Notes: generated from the sequence alone by a model not told the origin. A stretch of 37,959 bases of DNA from a virus (IMGVR_UViG_3300013014_000002:1-37959), one strand, 5' to 3'. Shown: positions 14,841 to 22,240, counted from the stretch's first letter. Numbers and translations: made by a program.

Positions 14841-15023
14841 ATGACAGAAGATGAAATTATTAAAGCCTACCTTTCGCGCCTAGGCAAAAAAGGCGGGAGC
14901 GTAAAAGGATCTTGCAAAGCTCGCAAGCTTTCGCGTGAGCATTACCAAACGGTAGCTCAGGCACAGCGGGAGCGCTGGGATAAGTGGCGGGCTACAAACG
15001 GCAAGCCAGCCATCAAACACTAG
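14841..15023 (+). CDS. Small basic protein, 60 residues
   Basis: The product begins MTEDEIIKAYLSRLGKKGGS and is rich in Lys and Arg (SVKGSCKARKLSREHYQTV, AQRERWDKWRATNGK). The Shine-Dalgarno AAGGAG is eleven bases upstream. Small proteins with a LGKKGGSVKG-type basic loop occur in phages and may bind nucleic acid. It ends one base before the stop of the convergent minus-strand gene. Confidence 0.65.
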   Translation: MTEDEIIKAYLSRLGKKGGSVKGSCKARKLSREHYQTVAQAQRERWDKWRATNGKPAIKH

Positions 15024-15024
15024 C

Positions 15025-15225
15025 CTAGCGACCTATCCGGCAACAACAGGCTCTGTTACCCAATGGCCTGTTAGGGATAGGTGGTGGCTCAACCTTAAAC
15101 TTTACACTATGCTCCTGGTGTCCTCTACTTACCTTGCCACCAAGACGCTTTCTAGGCCTATCCTGGCTCGATTCTGAGGCATCCTGAAGCCTCTTCTTGC
15201 CTTCCTTTGGTGCTTTACGTCTCAT
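15025..15225 (-). CDS. Small basic protein at the convergent end
   Basis: The product starts MRRKAPKEGKKRLQDASESS and is very basic and probably disordered (QDRPRKRLGGKVSRGHQEHS), with a Cys cluster at the end (NRACCCRIGR). It overlaps the upstream 95-residue ORF by 11 bases and ends one base from the stop of the plus-strand gene. Tight packing on both sides argues for a real gene, but composition alone gives no function. Confidence 0.45.
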   Translation of the reverse strand: MRRKAPKEGKKRLQDASESSQDRPRKRLGGKVSRGHQEHSVKFKVEPPPIPNRPLGNRACCCRIGR

Positions 15226-15502
15226 CTACCTCATCCCCATCAAAGTCCTTAGGAATCGAATCCTTGAGCGATTGCAGGTCCTTCTGATGCTTCCTAAAGA
15301 ACAACGACAGCCTAGCTACTGCCAAACTAATCTCCGCCCACTCAGTCTCGAACACCTCAAAGGAACAATTGTTTTCCATGTCATTCACAAGCTGGCACAG
15401 CAAACGGAGGACTGCATGCAACTGCGCATTCTCTGCGTGCAGCAGCCGGATATACTGCATCTTCAGCCTATCTGAGTCTTTCACCTGGTTATTGTAGCAC
15501 AC
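15215..15502 (-). CDS. Small helical protein, 95 residues or fewer
   Basis: The product is helical and Leu-rich (MQYIRLLHAENAQLHAVLRL, FETEWAEISLAVARLSLFFR) with an acidic end (DFDGDEVDET). The GTG at 15502 lacks a Shine-Dalgarno; an ATG at 15460 giving 81 residues is equally likely. It lies downstream of the large stem-loop at 15531-15608 and is the penultimate gene of the middle block. No family is recognised. Confidence 0.5.
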   Translation of the reverse strand: MCYNNQVKDSDRLKMQYIRLLHAENAQLHAVLRLLCQLVNDMENNCSFEVFETEWAEISLAVARLSLFFRKHQKDLQSLKDSIPKDFDGDEVDET

Positions 15503-15530
15503 CGGCTCGCACCCTTTTTAATTAAAAGTG

Positions 15531-15608
15531 AATCGCACTACGGGAATGAGCGTAGCGGTAGGGGTAGGACGGACTAAGGAGTCCTACCTCTACATTCCCT
15601 TCGTGATT
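15531..15608. other. Large interrupted stem-loop
   Basis: AATCGCAC...GGGAATG (15531-15547) pairs with CATTCCC...GTGATT (15593-15608), and inside it GTAGGGGTAGGAC pairs with GTCCTACCTCTAC at 12 of 13 positions around the loop GGACTAAGGA (15571-15580). On the minus strand it is followed by CACTTTTAATT, so it could end leftward transcripts. It could equally be part of an origin. It is by far the strongest secondary structure I see in a non-coding stretch. Confidence 0.75.
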
Positions 15609-15614
15609 GTCTTT

Positions 15615-15664
15615 CATATATATATATGAGTCTGAATGCTCAATAAATGACAGCGAAATGACAG
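15615..15664. repeat. AT-rich palindrome and 9-bp direct repeat
   Basis: CATATATATATATG (15615-15628) is a perfect 14-base palindrome. It is followed by two copies of AAATGACAG (15645-15653 and 15656-15664) two bases apart. Next to the large stem-loop and the primase-helicase gene end, this resembles iterons and an AT-rich unwinding segment, but it could be a promoter or operator region for the two downstream small genes. Confidence 0.6.
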
Positions 15665-15667
15665 GAC

Positions 15668-17623
15668 CTAGAAAGTAACTTGGTTGGCAGTATATAAGCC
15701 GTTGTCTGATAGTATCTTGTTAGCTTTTGACAGCCTTTTAAGGTGGCGATAGAAGGTTGACTCAGATACTTCTAGCTTTTCCATGATGTGACGGCATAAA
15801 TCTCCTGCCAGCCACTCCTTGCTACCCATCTCTGTCAGGAACCTTTTATCGTCAACCGCCTTGTGCGCACCTGGCTTCTTTAGCTTGTCAGGGTTAAGGC
15901 TAAAGTTCTGGCGGAACAATGGATATCCCCATTGTACTACGAAGGCATCCATAGGTGAGAAGTTGCGGAGCGTGACCTCACAGGTGAAGGTGCGCTCATC
16001 CTCTTCGTGCGGTGTCAAGACCACCAAGCTATCGGGGTTACGCGCAAAAACACCTGACCCGCTAAACCTATCAATCGCCTCGCTGCCACTCTTATTCCCC
16101 TTGGAGAAGTGATGTGACAGGATGATTGACAGATTGTGGCGTGTGGCTAGGTACTCAAACTCGTTCATAAGGCTTGACATGTCTCCGGCTGAGTTCTCAT
16201 CCCGCTCGCCCATGAGCATGTAGTTAGGATCGAGAATGATGGCCTGGTACCCGCGCCCCTCAATCTGCTTCTCGATCATTGGGCGGATTAGAGTGAGATC
16301 GGCAGCATGACCGCGCAGGGTCCAAACATCAAAGTCATCGACCTTCCCTTCCAATCCCTTCGCCTTGATGACATCCGCCAACCTGTTGCGGAAACTCCAT
16401 TCTTGGATCTCGAAATTAATAAACAGCACTCGCGCCTGATGCGTCTGCTGACCCCACCAAGGCACACCAGCATGTAACGAAAGGGCTAAGTCAATCAGCG
16501 ACCATGACTTGTAGGCTTTGCTACCTCCGCCCAGGAGCAACTTGCCTCCTCTGTGCAGCATCCCATCAATCAGAACCTGTGGAGCAGGCATGTCTTCACG
16601 CACCAACTCTGAGTATGATTTGATCGGCGGCCATTCCTCGGTCTTCGGTTTTAGTCCCAATGCAACTGCTGGTTCAATCATCGGTAGTTCATTCATTGTT
16701 CCCCCCTTGCAGAACCATAGAAGGCTCTGTGTTTTGTCATCTCTTTTTGCACCTGGCATTCTTACTGGCTGGCTTGGTTTGAATGTTGCTGGATCGCATC
16801 CTAGCGGAACTAGGAATGCCTTTAACTGATCTAGAACATCCGTACTGGAAGGCATATCAAACCATCCATGCAAACTCTTTCCGCCAGTATCCACAACTGC
16901 CCGCAACTTCATGCGAAACAAATCACGCATGGCTTGGAACACGGCACCCATCTCCGGCTTGGTCAGTACATCCGACTCCACCACCAGGTACCGGCGCACC
17001 TCCACGTTGTCATTAGCTCTGCTAATAGTTCCAGACTTGAATACTGCTCCAGTTGTAAACTGCCCTACTGGTTGTGAAAGCTTCATCCAATCCTCGGCCC
17101 GCTGGAAGTTTTTGGGATGGCTACCACTATCCTTGACCGCTCCTACCCACACAATGTCATCCGGCCTAAACAGCGACAGCATCCCTTGGTAATCATTAAA
17201 GCCATCCAGCTTTTGCGGGCTGGTCTCGTACATGTCCGATGGGTCCCAGCTATAGTGGGTCAAGTACCTTGATTTGTTTGATTCAGCAATCGTTCCGATC
17301 CGGTCAATGATCTCAGTCTCGGCATCCTTCTGGACTGCCAATGTCCTAGCCCCCCCTGTCACTCCAGACATGATGTTAATCGGCCTATACAACGGATCAT
17401 CCAGAATCAACTTGCGCAGTTGCTTGTTAACCAAATCCCTGTGCGCAACGCATGATGTATGCCAGCAAAAGACTGTAGGAACGCTGTCAATGAAGACTGT
17501 GGTATCTCTTACCCTGGTGTGGCTTGTGTGGGTATGTTCACCTGGACACTTGCACAGCCCGTGATTCTCGGACTGCCAGTCAACTACACCTACAATTGAT
17601 TCTGCTTTAGATTGCGAGTTCAT
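15668..17623 (-). CDS. Primase-helicase (AEP-like primase fused to RecA-fold helicase)
   Basis: The protein has 651 residues from the ATG at 17623, chosen because it overlaps the Mom-like stop (ATGA); a GTG at 17641 is possible. Residues ~22-60 have paired Cys/His (GLCKCPGEHTHTSH, FCWHTSC) like a zinc-binding primase head. Residues ~210-255 (RYLVVESDVL, DTGGKSLHGWFD) match archaeo-eukaryotic primase core motifs. A RecA/AAA_25-type ATPase follows: Walker A LLLGGGSKAYKSW (364-374), Walker B AIILDP (461-466) and LSIILSHHFSKGN (498-510). The end (EVSESTFYRHLKRLSKANKI) is a winged helix. It would prime and unwind at the phage origin; no polymerase is encoded. Confidence 0.85.
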   Translation of the reverse strand: MNSQSKAESIVGVVDWQSENHGLCKCPGEHTHTSHTRVRDTTVFIDSVPTVFCWHTSCVAHRDLVNKQLRKLILDDPLYRPINIMSGVTGGARTLAVQKDAETEIIDRIGTIAESNKSRYLTHYSWDPSDMYETSPQKLDGFNDYQGMLSLFRPDDIVWVGAVKDSGSHPKNFQRAEDWMKLSQPVGQFTTGAVFKSGTISRANDNVEVRRYLVVESDVLTKPEMGAVFQAMRDLFRMKLRAVVDTGGKSLHGWFDMPSSTDVLDQLKAFLVPLGCDPATFKPSQPVRMPGAKRDDKTQSLLWFCKGGTMNELPMIEPAVALGLKPKTEEWPPIKSYSELVREDMPAPQVLIDGMLHRGGKLLLGGGSKAYKSWSLIDLALSLHAGVPWWGQQTHQARVLFINFEIQEWSFRNRLADVIKAKGLEGKVDDFDVWTLRGHAADLTLIRPMIEKQIEGRGYQAIILDPNYMLMGERDENSAGDMSSLMNEFEYLATRHNLSIILSHHFSKGNKSGSEAIDRFSGSGVFARNPDSLVVLTPHEEDERTFTCEVTLRNFSPMDAFVVQWGYPLFRQNFSLNPDKLKKPGAHKAVDDKRFLTEMGSKEWLAGDLCRHIMEKLEVSESTFYRHLKRLSKANKILSDNGLYTANQVTF

Positions 17624-18189
17624 ATAAGATCGTACTGCCACTTGATTTTACTGGCATTACTTTGATCTGATCCTCGAACTCGATTATTGCTTTTCCAAGA
17701 TGCAAATTTTGTCATCCCAGCAATCCTCCATCCAGAGGCTTTATAGATAGTACCCAAGTGAACATTTGTATCTTGATAGCTAATAAGTGTTGTAATTTCT
17801 GCAAATGATTTGCGAATTGTTTTAATCATTATTGAAATCATTCTGCTTGCCGTATTTTTAGGTGCATTCTTGGATATAGCCATCCTTCTTAACTCTAAAA
17901 TTTGATACGCATTTTTCATTTTATTTCCAGCAATCGGACTTGACCATATTGCAGTTGCATAATTTATAAAAGAATATTCTGCAACAAAACACGCATATCT
18001 TTTGCTTCGCACTACATTCGACCAATGAATTCTTGGCAATCTGCTATGCCATAATTCATTTAAGCCACAAGCCAAATGAACATTGCATTGGCGTATTTTA
18101 AGTTGGAGCGGCGAGGTGGGAATTGCACCCCCATCTTCACTTTGGAAAAGTGGCGCATTGTTTGTTATGCTATCGCCGCAAAAGTTCAT
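17620..18189 (-). CDS. Mom-like GNAT protein (putative adenine modification)
   Basis: The protein has 189 residues from the ATG at 18189 (GGATGA eight bases upstream; a GTG at 18228 would add 13 residues). Features: NELWHSRLPRIHWSNV (45-59), a GNAT-like strand LELRRMAI (98-105), the acyl-CoA loop APKNTASRMISIMIK (109-123) and SYQDTNVHLGTIYKASGW (137-154). This pattern matches the Mom/XF1762-type family, in which phage Mu Mom carbamoylmethylates adenine to block restriction. It is near a Dam-like methyltransferase, which supports a DNA-modification role. It ends in an ATGA overlap with the primase-helicase. Its first ~25 codons coincide with a tRNA-like fold. Confidence 0.75.
   Translation of the reverse strand: MNFCGDSITNNAPLFQSEDGGAIPTSPLQLKIRQCNVHLACGLNELWHSRLPRIHWSNVVRSKRYACFVAEYSFINYATAIWSSPIAGNKMKNAYQILELRRMAISKNAPKNTASRMISIMIKTIRKSFAEITTLISYQDTNVHLGTIYKASGWRIAGMTKFASWKSNNRVRGSDQSNASKIKWQYDLI
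18104..18179 (-). other. tRNA-like 76-nt fold inside the Mom-like gene
   Basis: Read on the minus strand: acceptor GCGGCGA/TCGCCGC (7 bp perfect), TA, D-stem GCAT/ATGC with an 8-base loop lacking GG, anticodon stem CCACT/AGTGA (4 of 5) with loop TTTCCAA (anticodon UCC, glycine), a poor T-arm around TGCAATT, then T and an encoded CCA. The T-arm mismatch, missing D-loop GG and full overlap with a conserved-looking protein argue against a functional tRNA. It may be a mimic or chance. Confidence 0.25.
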
Positions 18190-18239
18190 ATAAAAATCAT
18201 CCGGCTTTGTTTCAAGTGGTCGACACACGGAGGCACCAG

Positions 18240-18258
18240 ACGCAGGATCTCCCTGCGT
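18240..18258 (-). other. Perfect 7-bp hairpin between Dam-like and Mom-like genes
   Basis: ACGCAGG and CCTGCGT pair around a five-base loop. It lies 28 bases after the Dam-like gene stop. No T-run follows, so it is more likely an RNA-processing or translation-control element than an intrinsic terminator. Confidence 0.5.
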
Positions 18259-18285
18259 ACCATTCGCCGGATTGTTGGAGTTATA

Positions 18286-18738
18286 TCACATTCTGTAACT
18301 ACCCTGCTTCTTATCTCCCTCAAGAATAAAGCAGGCAATATGTCTTCCAGTACCAGGGCCAACAGATCCGTCCTCGGTTGCAATCCATTTAACATCCCTC
18401 AAATTCATAACCCTTGCACCAGCTTCAAGCAACATTAAAACCCACTTATCAATTGGATATACCATAACAACTTTCTTTCCTTTCTTGCTTTCCTCAATAC
18501 ATTTCCTAGCCCAAGCAGTAGCACCCTTCTTCTTTCCTTTGTGAAGGACAACACCAAATGGAGGATTCACATAATTTGATTCACCCCACTCAGCGTCAAG
18601 GCCATCAAAGTTATCTGGCTTTGGATATGGGCAAGGATCAAATGTAAATGCAAACTCATCGTTGAGCCACCTATACAGTTCTGGAGGAGTAAGCCAGTAA
18701 TGCTTGCCATCCTTGCTGTTGCCTTTCTCAAAACTCAT
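18286..18738 (-). CDS. Phage DNA N6-adenine methyltransferase (Dam family)
   Basis: The protein has 150 residues. It would transfer a methyl group from SAM to N6 of adenine in DNA. Motifs: HYWLTPPELYRWLNDEF (N-terminal segment typical of phage Dam-type proteins), DPCPYPKPDNFDGL, and the catalytic NPPF in SNYVNPPFG (58-61), then KKVVMVYPIDKWV. Length is normal for the small phage family. Its ATG overlaps the stop of the zinc-ribbon gene (ATGA). Target specificity is unknown. Neighbouring Mom-like and C5 methyltransferase genes indicate a defence against host restriction. Confidence 0.88.
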   Translation of the reverse strand: MSFEKGNSKDGKHYWLTPPELYRWLNDEFAFTFDPCPYPKPDNFDGLDAEWGESNYVNPPFGVVLHKGKKKGATAWARKCIEESKKGKKVVMVYPIDKWVLMLLEAGARVMNLRDVKWIATEDGSVGPGTGRHIACFILEGDKKQGSYRM

Positions 18739-19286
18739 TTCAACCCCCGCCTCTTCTGCTCCGCTTGGATAGCGGCCTCAATCTTCTCGCATTCGGACAT
18801 AAAGAAGAACTCATCCTTACATTTTGGGCATTGTGTTCTGGTTATGTTAGGTGCGGTGAAAGGCTCGCCGTTCAGCTTGCAAACCGAATCCATCTTGAGA
18901 TCGCCAGTAAACTCAACTGTGTTTGATTTGCGACAAGTTGGACATAACTCAACTGGCTTCTTCAAAGCCTCCAATACCTTGTCAACTCTCTCCACCGATT
19001 GCCAAGGCAAAATAGTGTGTCTGCACCTTGGGCATCTTTCTAGGTCAAGGTCTTTAATAGTTTCCCCGCCTATGTGGTAGTCCTCGACTATTGCCTCGTA
19101 AGTTCCTTTCCAGCATTCTGCACATAAACCTTTAGGCGGGAGCATGCCATTCTCCATAGCAAGCTCGTCCATGCCCTTCAGCATTCTATCCGAAATATCA
19201 GAAGGTCCGTCCTCAAGCCAGCAATCATCTTGGGTTACGCAAAGCGTGTAGGTTTCCTCGCCCCAACGAAACTTTACTTTGTTCAT
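18735..19286 (-). CDS. Zinc-ribbon protein with YgiT/MqsA-type finger
   Basis: The protein has 183 residues. Cys 55/58 and 85/88 in LCAECWKGTYEAIVEDYHIG ... LERCPRC have the spacing and intervening pattern of the YgiT-type zinc finger at the N-terminus of MqsA antitoxins. A second ribbon uses Cys 115/118 (LCPTC) and 153/156 (QCPKC). The N-terminal 50 residues (MNKVKFRWGEETYTLCV) are an extra acidic domain. There is no HTH after the finger and no toxin gene next to it. It sits in an ATGA-linked set with GT9 and Dam-like genes, so a role in nucleic-acid binding or antitoxin mimicry is possible. Confidence 0.7.
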   Translation of the reverse strand: MNKVKFRWGEETYTLCVTQDDCWLEDGPSDISDRMLKGMDELAMENGMLPPKGLCAECWKGTYEAIVEDYHIGGETIKDLDLERCPRCRHTILPWQSVERVDKVLEALKKPVELCPTCRKSNTVEFTGDLKMDSVCKLNGEPFTAPNITRTQCPKCKDEFFFMSECEKIEAAIQAEQKRRGLK

Positions 19287-20392
19287 TTCTTCTCCTCCAA
19301 CTCCATCGCCTTCTTGCTCGCCTCAACAATATCCTCCGCAGTAATGTTGCGGAGCGCGTTGCACCACATCTGAGTCTTGGCTGTCTTGTTTGTCGCATCC
19401 TTGCACTTGGCTTGTGGCAATCCTGCATGCGGCCTGCATGGGGCATGAGGACATACTTCCGGCTTAAACACCGACACGTTGAGCGGGTAGTAGGTCATAC
19501 GATCCGCAGGGTCATAGCTTCCCCACAACGACACGCACGGCGTATTAAGTCCAGCAGCGATGTGGTTCACAGAACTATCCGGAGCCACCACAAAGTCTGC
19601 GTTGGCTATTACAGGGAACAGCGAGCGGATCGCCTTGGTCGTATTGAACAAGTCAATGACTCTCGGATGATCGACATGGAAATTGTTGCTATTGTCCAAC
19701 CCAATAATCACAGCGTGATGTTCGGGGAAAGCTTCCAGCAATGCCAAGACTGCATCCTGCCCCATCTTTGGCGGGTAGGTGCGAGTAGGTCCAGACGATG
19801 AAACGTGGTAGGCAAAATACTTCTCCGGTAAAGGCCATTTACCCAACGCCTTGATCTCTTCGTGGTCTGGTTCGATTAGGTGAAGCATGGGCTTGCAATA
19901 CTTCGCCATCGTCTTCTCATCCCACACACCCATCCATTCGTAGATCCGCTTGTAACAATTACCAGGACCAGTTCCGAGTTTCGTCTCCCCAACCTGACCG
20001 CTGAACAGATCGTCCGTGGGTAGGTGCGCATCGTATGAATCCCATGCCTCCAAGGTGCATGGCAGCGGGTAAAGCTTTGCGCCTAGTCCGGCGTATAGCG
20101 GAAGGTTCCTGGCCGGTGCATAAACATCGACTATCCCGCCAGACTCCTGCACCAAGTAGTTTACGAAAGCCGTTGCGATCACGGCATCCCCAATCGCTCC
20201 AGCCCGATACACGGCTGTCGCTCCGCCAGTTGATCTGCCCTTGTAGTACGGCTTAATCTTGTGTGGGCATGGGATTGAATCCGCCCATATCCCACCGGTC
20301 AATTCGTCCGGAATGACGTAGGTATTGCGAACATGAAGAAGGTTGTCATCCACCTTGTGGATTGAGTTTGTATTATTTGTCCATAGTTTCAT
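19283..20392 (-). CDS. GT9-family glycosyltransferase (heptosyltransferase-like)
   Basis: The protein has 369 residues from the ATG at 20392 with GGAGA eight bases upstream (a longer start at 20434 would add 14). The N-terminal Rossmann segment is AVYRAGAIGDAVIATAFVNY, and the C-terminal domain holds FVVAPDSSVNHIAAGLNTPCVSLWGSYDPADRM-type signature (only the pattern D-S-S-x-x-H-x-A-A-x-L-x-T-P-C-x-x-L-W-G is quoted), the hallmark of GT9 enzymes that bind nucleotide-sugars. Extra Cys residues cluster near 315-345. Phage GT9 genes are uncommon; substrates could be host LPS, virion glycoprotein or modified bases. Confidence 0.85.
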   Translation of the reverse strand: MKLWTNNTNSIHKVDDNLLHVRNTYVIPDELTGGIWADSIPCPHKIKPYYKGRSTGGATAVYRAGAIGDAVIATAFVNYLVQESGGIVDVYAPARNLPLYAGLGAKLYPLPCTLEAWDSYDAHLPTDDLFSGQVGETKLGTGPGNCYKRIYEWMGVWDEKTMAKYCKPMLHLIEPDHEEIKALGKWPLPEKYFAYHVSSSGPTRTYPPKMGQDAVLALLEAFPEHHAVIIGLDNSNNFHVDHPRVIDLFNTTKAIRSLFPVIANADFVVAPDSSVNHIAAGLNTPCVSLWGSYDPADRMTYYPLNVSVFKPEVCPHAPCRPHAGLPQAKCKDATNKTAKTQMWCNALRNITAEDIVEASKKAMELEEKK

Positions 20393-20532
20393 TTGTTGTT
20401 CTCCATTTTTGTTGACATAACTGCAACGTAACATTTAGCCAAGTCATCAAGATCAAGCTTTAATAAATTTTCACGCTCGCTCTCTGGAATGGTTGTCATT
20501 ATTTCCCTTATCATTTCTTTCCTAACATTCAT
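20389..20532 (-). CDS. Small hypothetical protein, 47 residues
   Basis: The product begins MNVRKEMIREIMTTIPESER and ends MSTKMENNK; it is helical and charged. It has GAAAGG upstream, and its stop overlaps the GT9 start codon (ATGA). It is too short for the usual cutoff and fills the gap between the cytosine methyltransferase and GT9 genes. Unknown function. Confidence 0.6.
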   Translation of the reverse strand: MNVRKEMIREIMTTIPESERENLLKLDLDDLAKCYVAVMSTKMENNK

Positions 20533-20544
20533 TGTGCTGCCTTT

Positions 20545-21882
20545 CTATTTAGCTTTCTCCACCGCGTCAATCCTTTTCCCAATCCATGCCATGCACGGCA
20601 CGGCCATTGAGTTTCCCAAGGCTTTATATCGTGGACCATCTGGGCATTGATCCGCTGGCTTGTTACGCCAGGGGATAAGCGTGTGATCATCGTCAAAGCC
20701 TTGGAGGCGTTCACATTCTCTCGGCGTAAGTCTGCGTACTGCCATTAAATCTTGCGGTTGCACCAAAGGCACATTCCCACCGCCTGTTCCATATCGTGAT
20801 ACGCAACTAGGAGCGACATCGTGTGGGCCAGTTACTCGGCTGTCGTTGGGGTGGTTTTCAAATAAGACAGCATGCGGACCCCTTGCGACCAAGGAATCCA
20901 TAGTCTCACCATGCTCAATACGAGGTTTGTATTGTGCATTCTCGCCTTGGTTGAATGCTGCCCGATCAATGATTACTGGTTCAATTTTAACCGCCATAAT
21001 CCTTCCGCTGTAAGCATCCTGACCATTAAGTCCCCCCCCCATGTGTGCGCCATCGCTCAAGCAACCACATACCTCTCGTTCAGGAATCGCTTCGTGAAGT
21101 GCCTTAATTTCCATCAAGGCTTCGTCAGTATATACTCCTGAATCTTTTTTGTATTGAGTGATTGTTTGACTGACAACGCTTGCCTCAAGCACCGCACCAG
21201 CCAATTGATTCCGTATAGGGCCATCCTTTGCTCGTGCATCTAGGGTAGGATTTAAATCAGTAAAGCGACCGCCTCCAGGGCCGATTTCAATACCTCCGGC
21301 AATTCCTTTCCTCGCTTCTCGGCTCGGCGCAGGATTCCGGCGCACGCTTTCGGACTCAAATAAAACCTTTGCGGCAAGGTTCCCTTTTCCAAGATATGCG
21401 ACAACGAACACACGCCTGCGTCTTTGGGCCACTCCGAACCATTGAGCGTCCAAGACTCGGTATGCCCACTCATACCCCAGCTCCCCCAACGCTCCGAGGA
21501 AGGAACCAAAATCTTTTCCTCCGTTAGATGACAGGACACCGGGGACATTTTCCCAGACAAGCCATCGAGGTTTGAGACGTTCAGCGATTGCAAGGTAGGT
21601 AAGCATGAGGTTGCCTCTTGGGTCTTTAAGTCCTTGTCGCAATCCCGCAACGCTGAAGGATTGGCATGGCGTGCCTCCGACCAGAAGGTCAATTGATCCG
21701 CTTTGTATTGGCCATTGTTCATATTTGCTCATGTCTCCTAAGTTTGGAACCTCCGGCCAATGATGCTTCAGCACCGCTGACGGGAATGGTTCAATTTCTG
21801 AAAACGCTACTGGCTCCCATCCAATCGGCTCCCAAGCCTTGGATGCTGCCTCAATGCCAGAGCATACTGATAAGTATTTCAT
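20545..21882 (-). CDS. C5-cytosine DNA methyltransferase
   Basis: The protein has 445 residues from the ATG at 21882 (GGAGGAGAA upstream). Motif I is SVCSGIEAASKAW (SAM loop), motif IV GGTPCQSFSVAG (catalytic Cys 73), motif VI WENVPGVL (Glu 111) and motif VIII QRRRRVFV. A ~190-residue variable region (about 190-375), presumably the target-recognition domain, precedes motif IX/X (RRLTPRECERLQGFDDDHTL, YKALGNSMAV). A run of nine G (nine C at 21032-21040 on the plus strand) lies in this region. It follows a 59-codon gene with an ATGA overlap. No cognate restriction gene is present. Confidence 0.93.
   Translation of the reverse strand: MKYLSVCSGIEAASKAWEPIGWEPVAFSEIEPFPSAVLKHHWPEVPNLGDMSKYEQWPIQSGSIDLLVGGTPCQSFSVAGLRQGLKDPRGNLMLTYLAIAERLKPRWLVWENVPGVLSSNGGKDFGSFLGALGELGYEWAYRVLDAQWFGVAQRRRRVFVVAYLGKGNLAAKVLFESESVRRNPAPSREARKGIAGGIEIGPGGGRFTDLNPTLDARAKDGPIRNQLAGAVLEASVVSQTITQYKKDSGVYTDEALMEIKALHEAIPEREVCGCLSDGAHMGGGLNGQDAYSGRIMAVKIEPVIIDRAAFNQGENAQYKPRIEHGETMDSLVARGPHAVLFENHPNDSRVTGPHDVAPSCVSRYGTGGGNVPLVQPQDLMAVRRLTPRECERLQGFDDDHTLIPWRNKPADQCPDGPRYKALGNSMAVPCMAWIGKRIDAVEKAK
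21032..21040 (-). repeat. Homopolymeric G9 tract in the cytosine methyltransferase gene
   Basis: Nine consecutive C on the plus strand (nine G in the coding strand) encode Gly-Gly-Gly at about residues 281-284. Such tracts slip during replication and can switch a gene on and off, and they are also a common place for sequencing errors. Confidence 0.9.
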
Positions 21883-22058
21883 TTCTCCTCCGCTATTTCC
21901 TTGCAAACCAAAGCCGCTGCATCGACTAGGGCAATGATCTGGATGATGTCAATCGCATGTCCGTGGTTCGCGCGATCCCTCTCAATAGCCAGCCTATTGC
22001 GAGCATTGAGAAGGATGTCGCACGCCCACTTGAGGCGGTCTTTTGCCTCTACTTCCAT
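21879..22058 (-). CDS. Small helical protein, 59 residues
   Basis: The product starts MEVEAKDRLKWACDILLNAR and ends ALVCKEIAEEK; nearly all helix. The start shares an A with the upstream stop (TAATG) and the stop overlaps the C5 methyltransferase start (ATGA). It probably forms a coupled unit with that gene, perhaps a subunit or inhibitor. No family is recognised. Confidence 0.65.
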   Translation of the reverse strand: MEVEAKDRLKWACDILLNARNRLAIERDRANHGHAIDIIQIIALVDAAALVCKEIAEEK

Positions 22059-22240
22059 TACATTCCGGACCGCATGCGGAACTTGCGAGGTGACTTGTTG
22101 CTCTTGCCAGCAGCCGACAGCGCAATGGCAATCATCTGCTTGCGGGAACGAGCCTTGCCGCCTGCTCCACGCTCCTTGCCCTTCTTTCGGTTATCTGCTG
22201 CAAGTTCGCTCATGTTCTTCGATACGTCTTTGCCTAGCAT
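22058..22240 (-). CDS. Small basic protein, DUF6496-like
   Basis: The product has 60 residues and a core with KARSRKQMIAIALSAAGKSN, as in the DUF6496 group of very small basic phage and bacterial proteins (KSRKQAIAIALSEAG-type). The N-terminus (MLGKDVSKNMSELAADNRKK) is also basic. The Shine-Dalgarno AAGGAG lies within the end of the upstream gene. It may bind nucleic acid; the function is unknown. Confidence 0.65.
   Translation of the reverse strand: MLGKDVSKNMSELAADNRKKGKERGAGGKARSRKQMIAIALSAAGKSNKSPRKFRMRSGM

Noticed and set aside
16783-17192. Overlapping plus-strand ORFs opposite the primase-helicase
   Set aside because: Three mutually overlapping frames without ribosome-binding sites, antisense to a gene with clear primase and ATPase motifs.
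18229-18285. Second tRNA-like segment between Dam-like and Mom-like genes
   Set aside because: A 7-bp hairpin and a GACCA end are present, but no acceptor partner or D-arm can be found.
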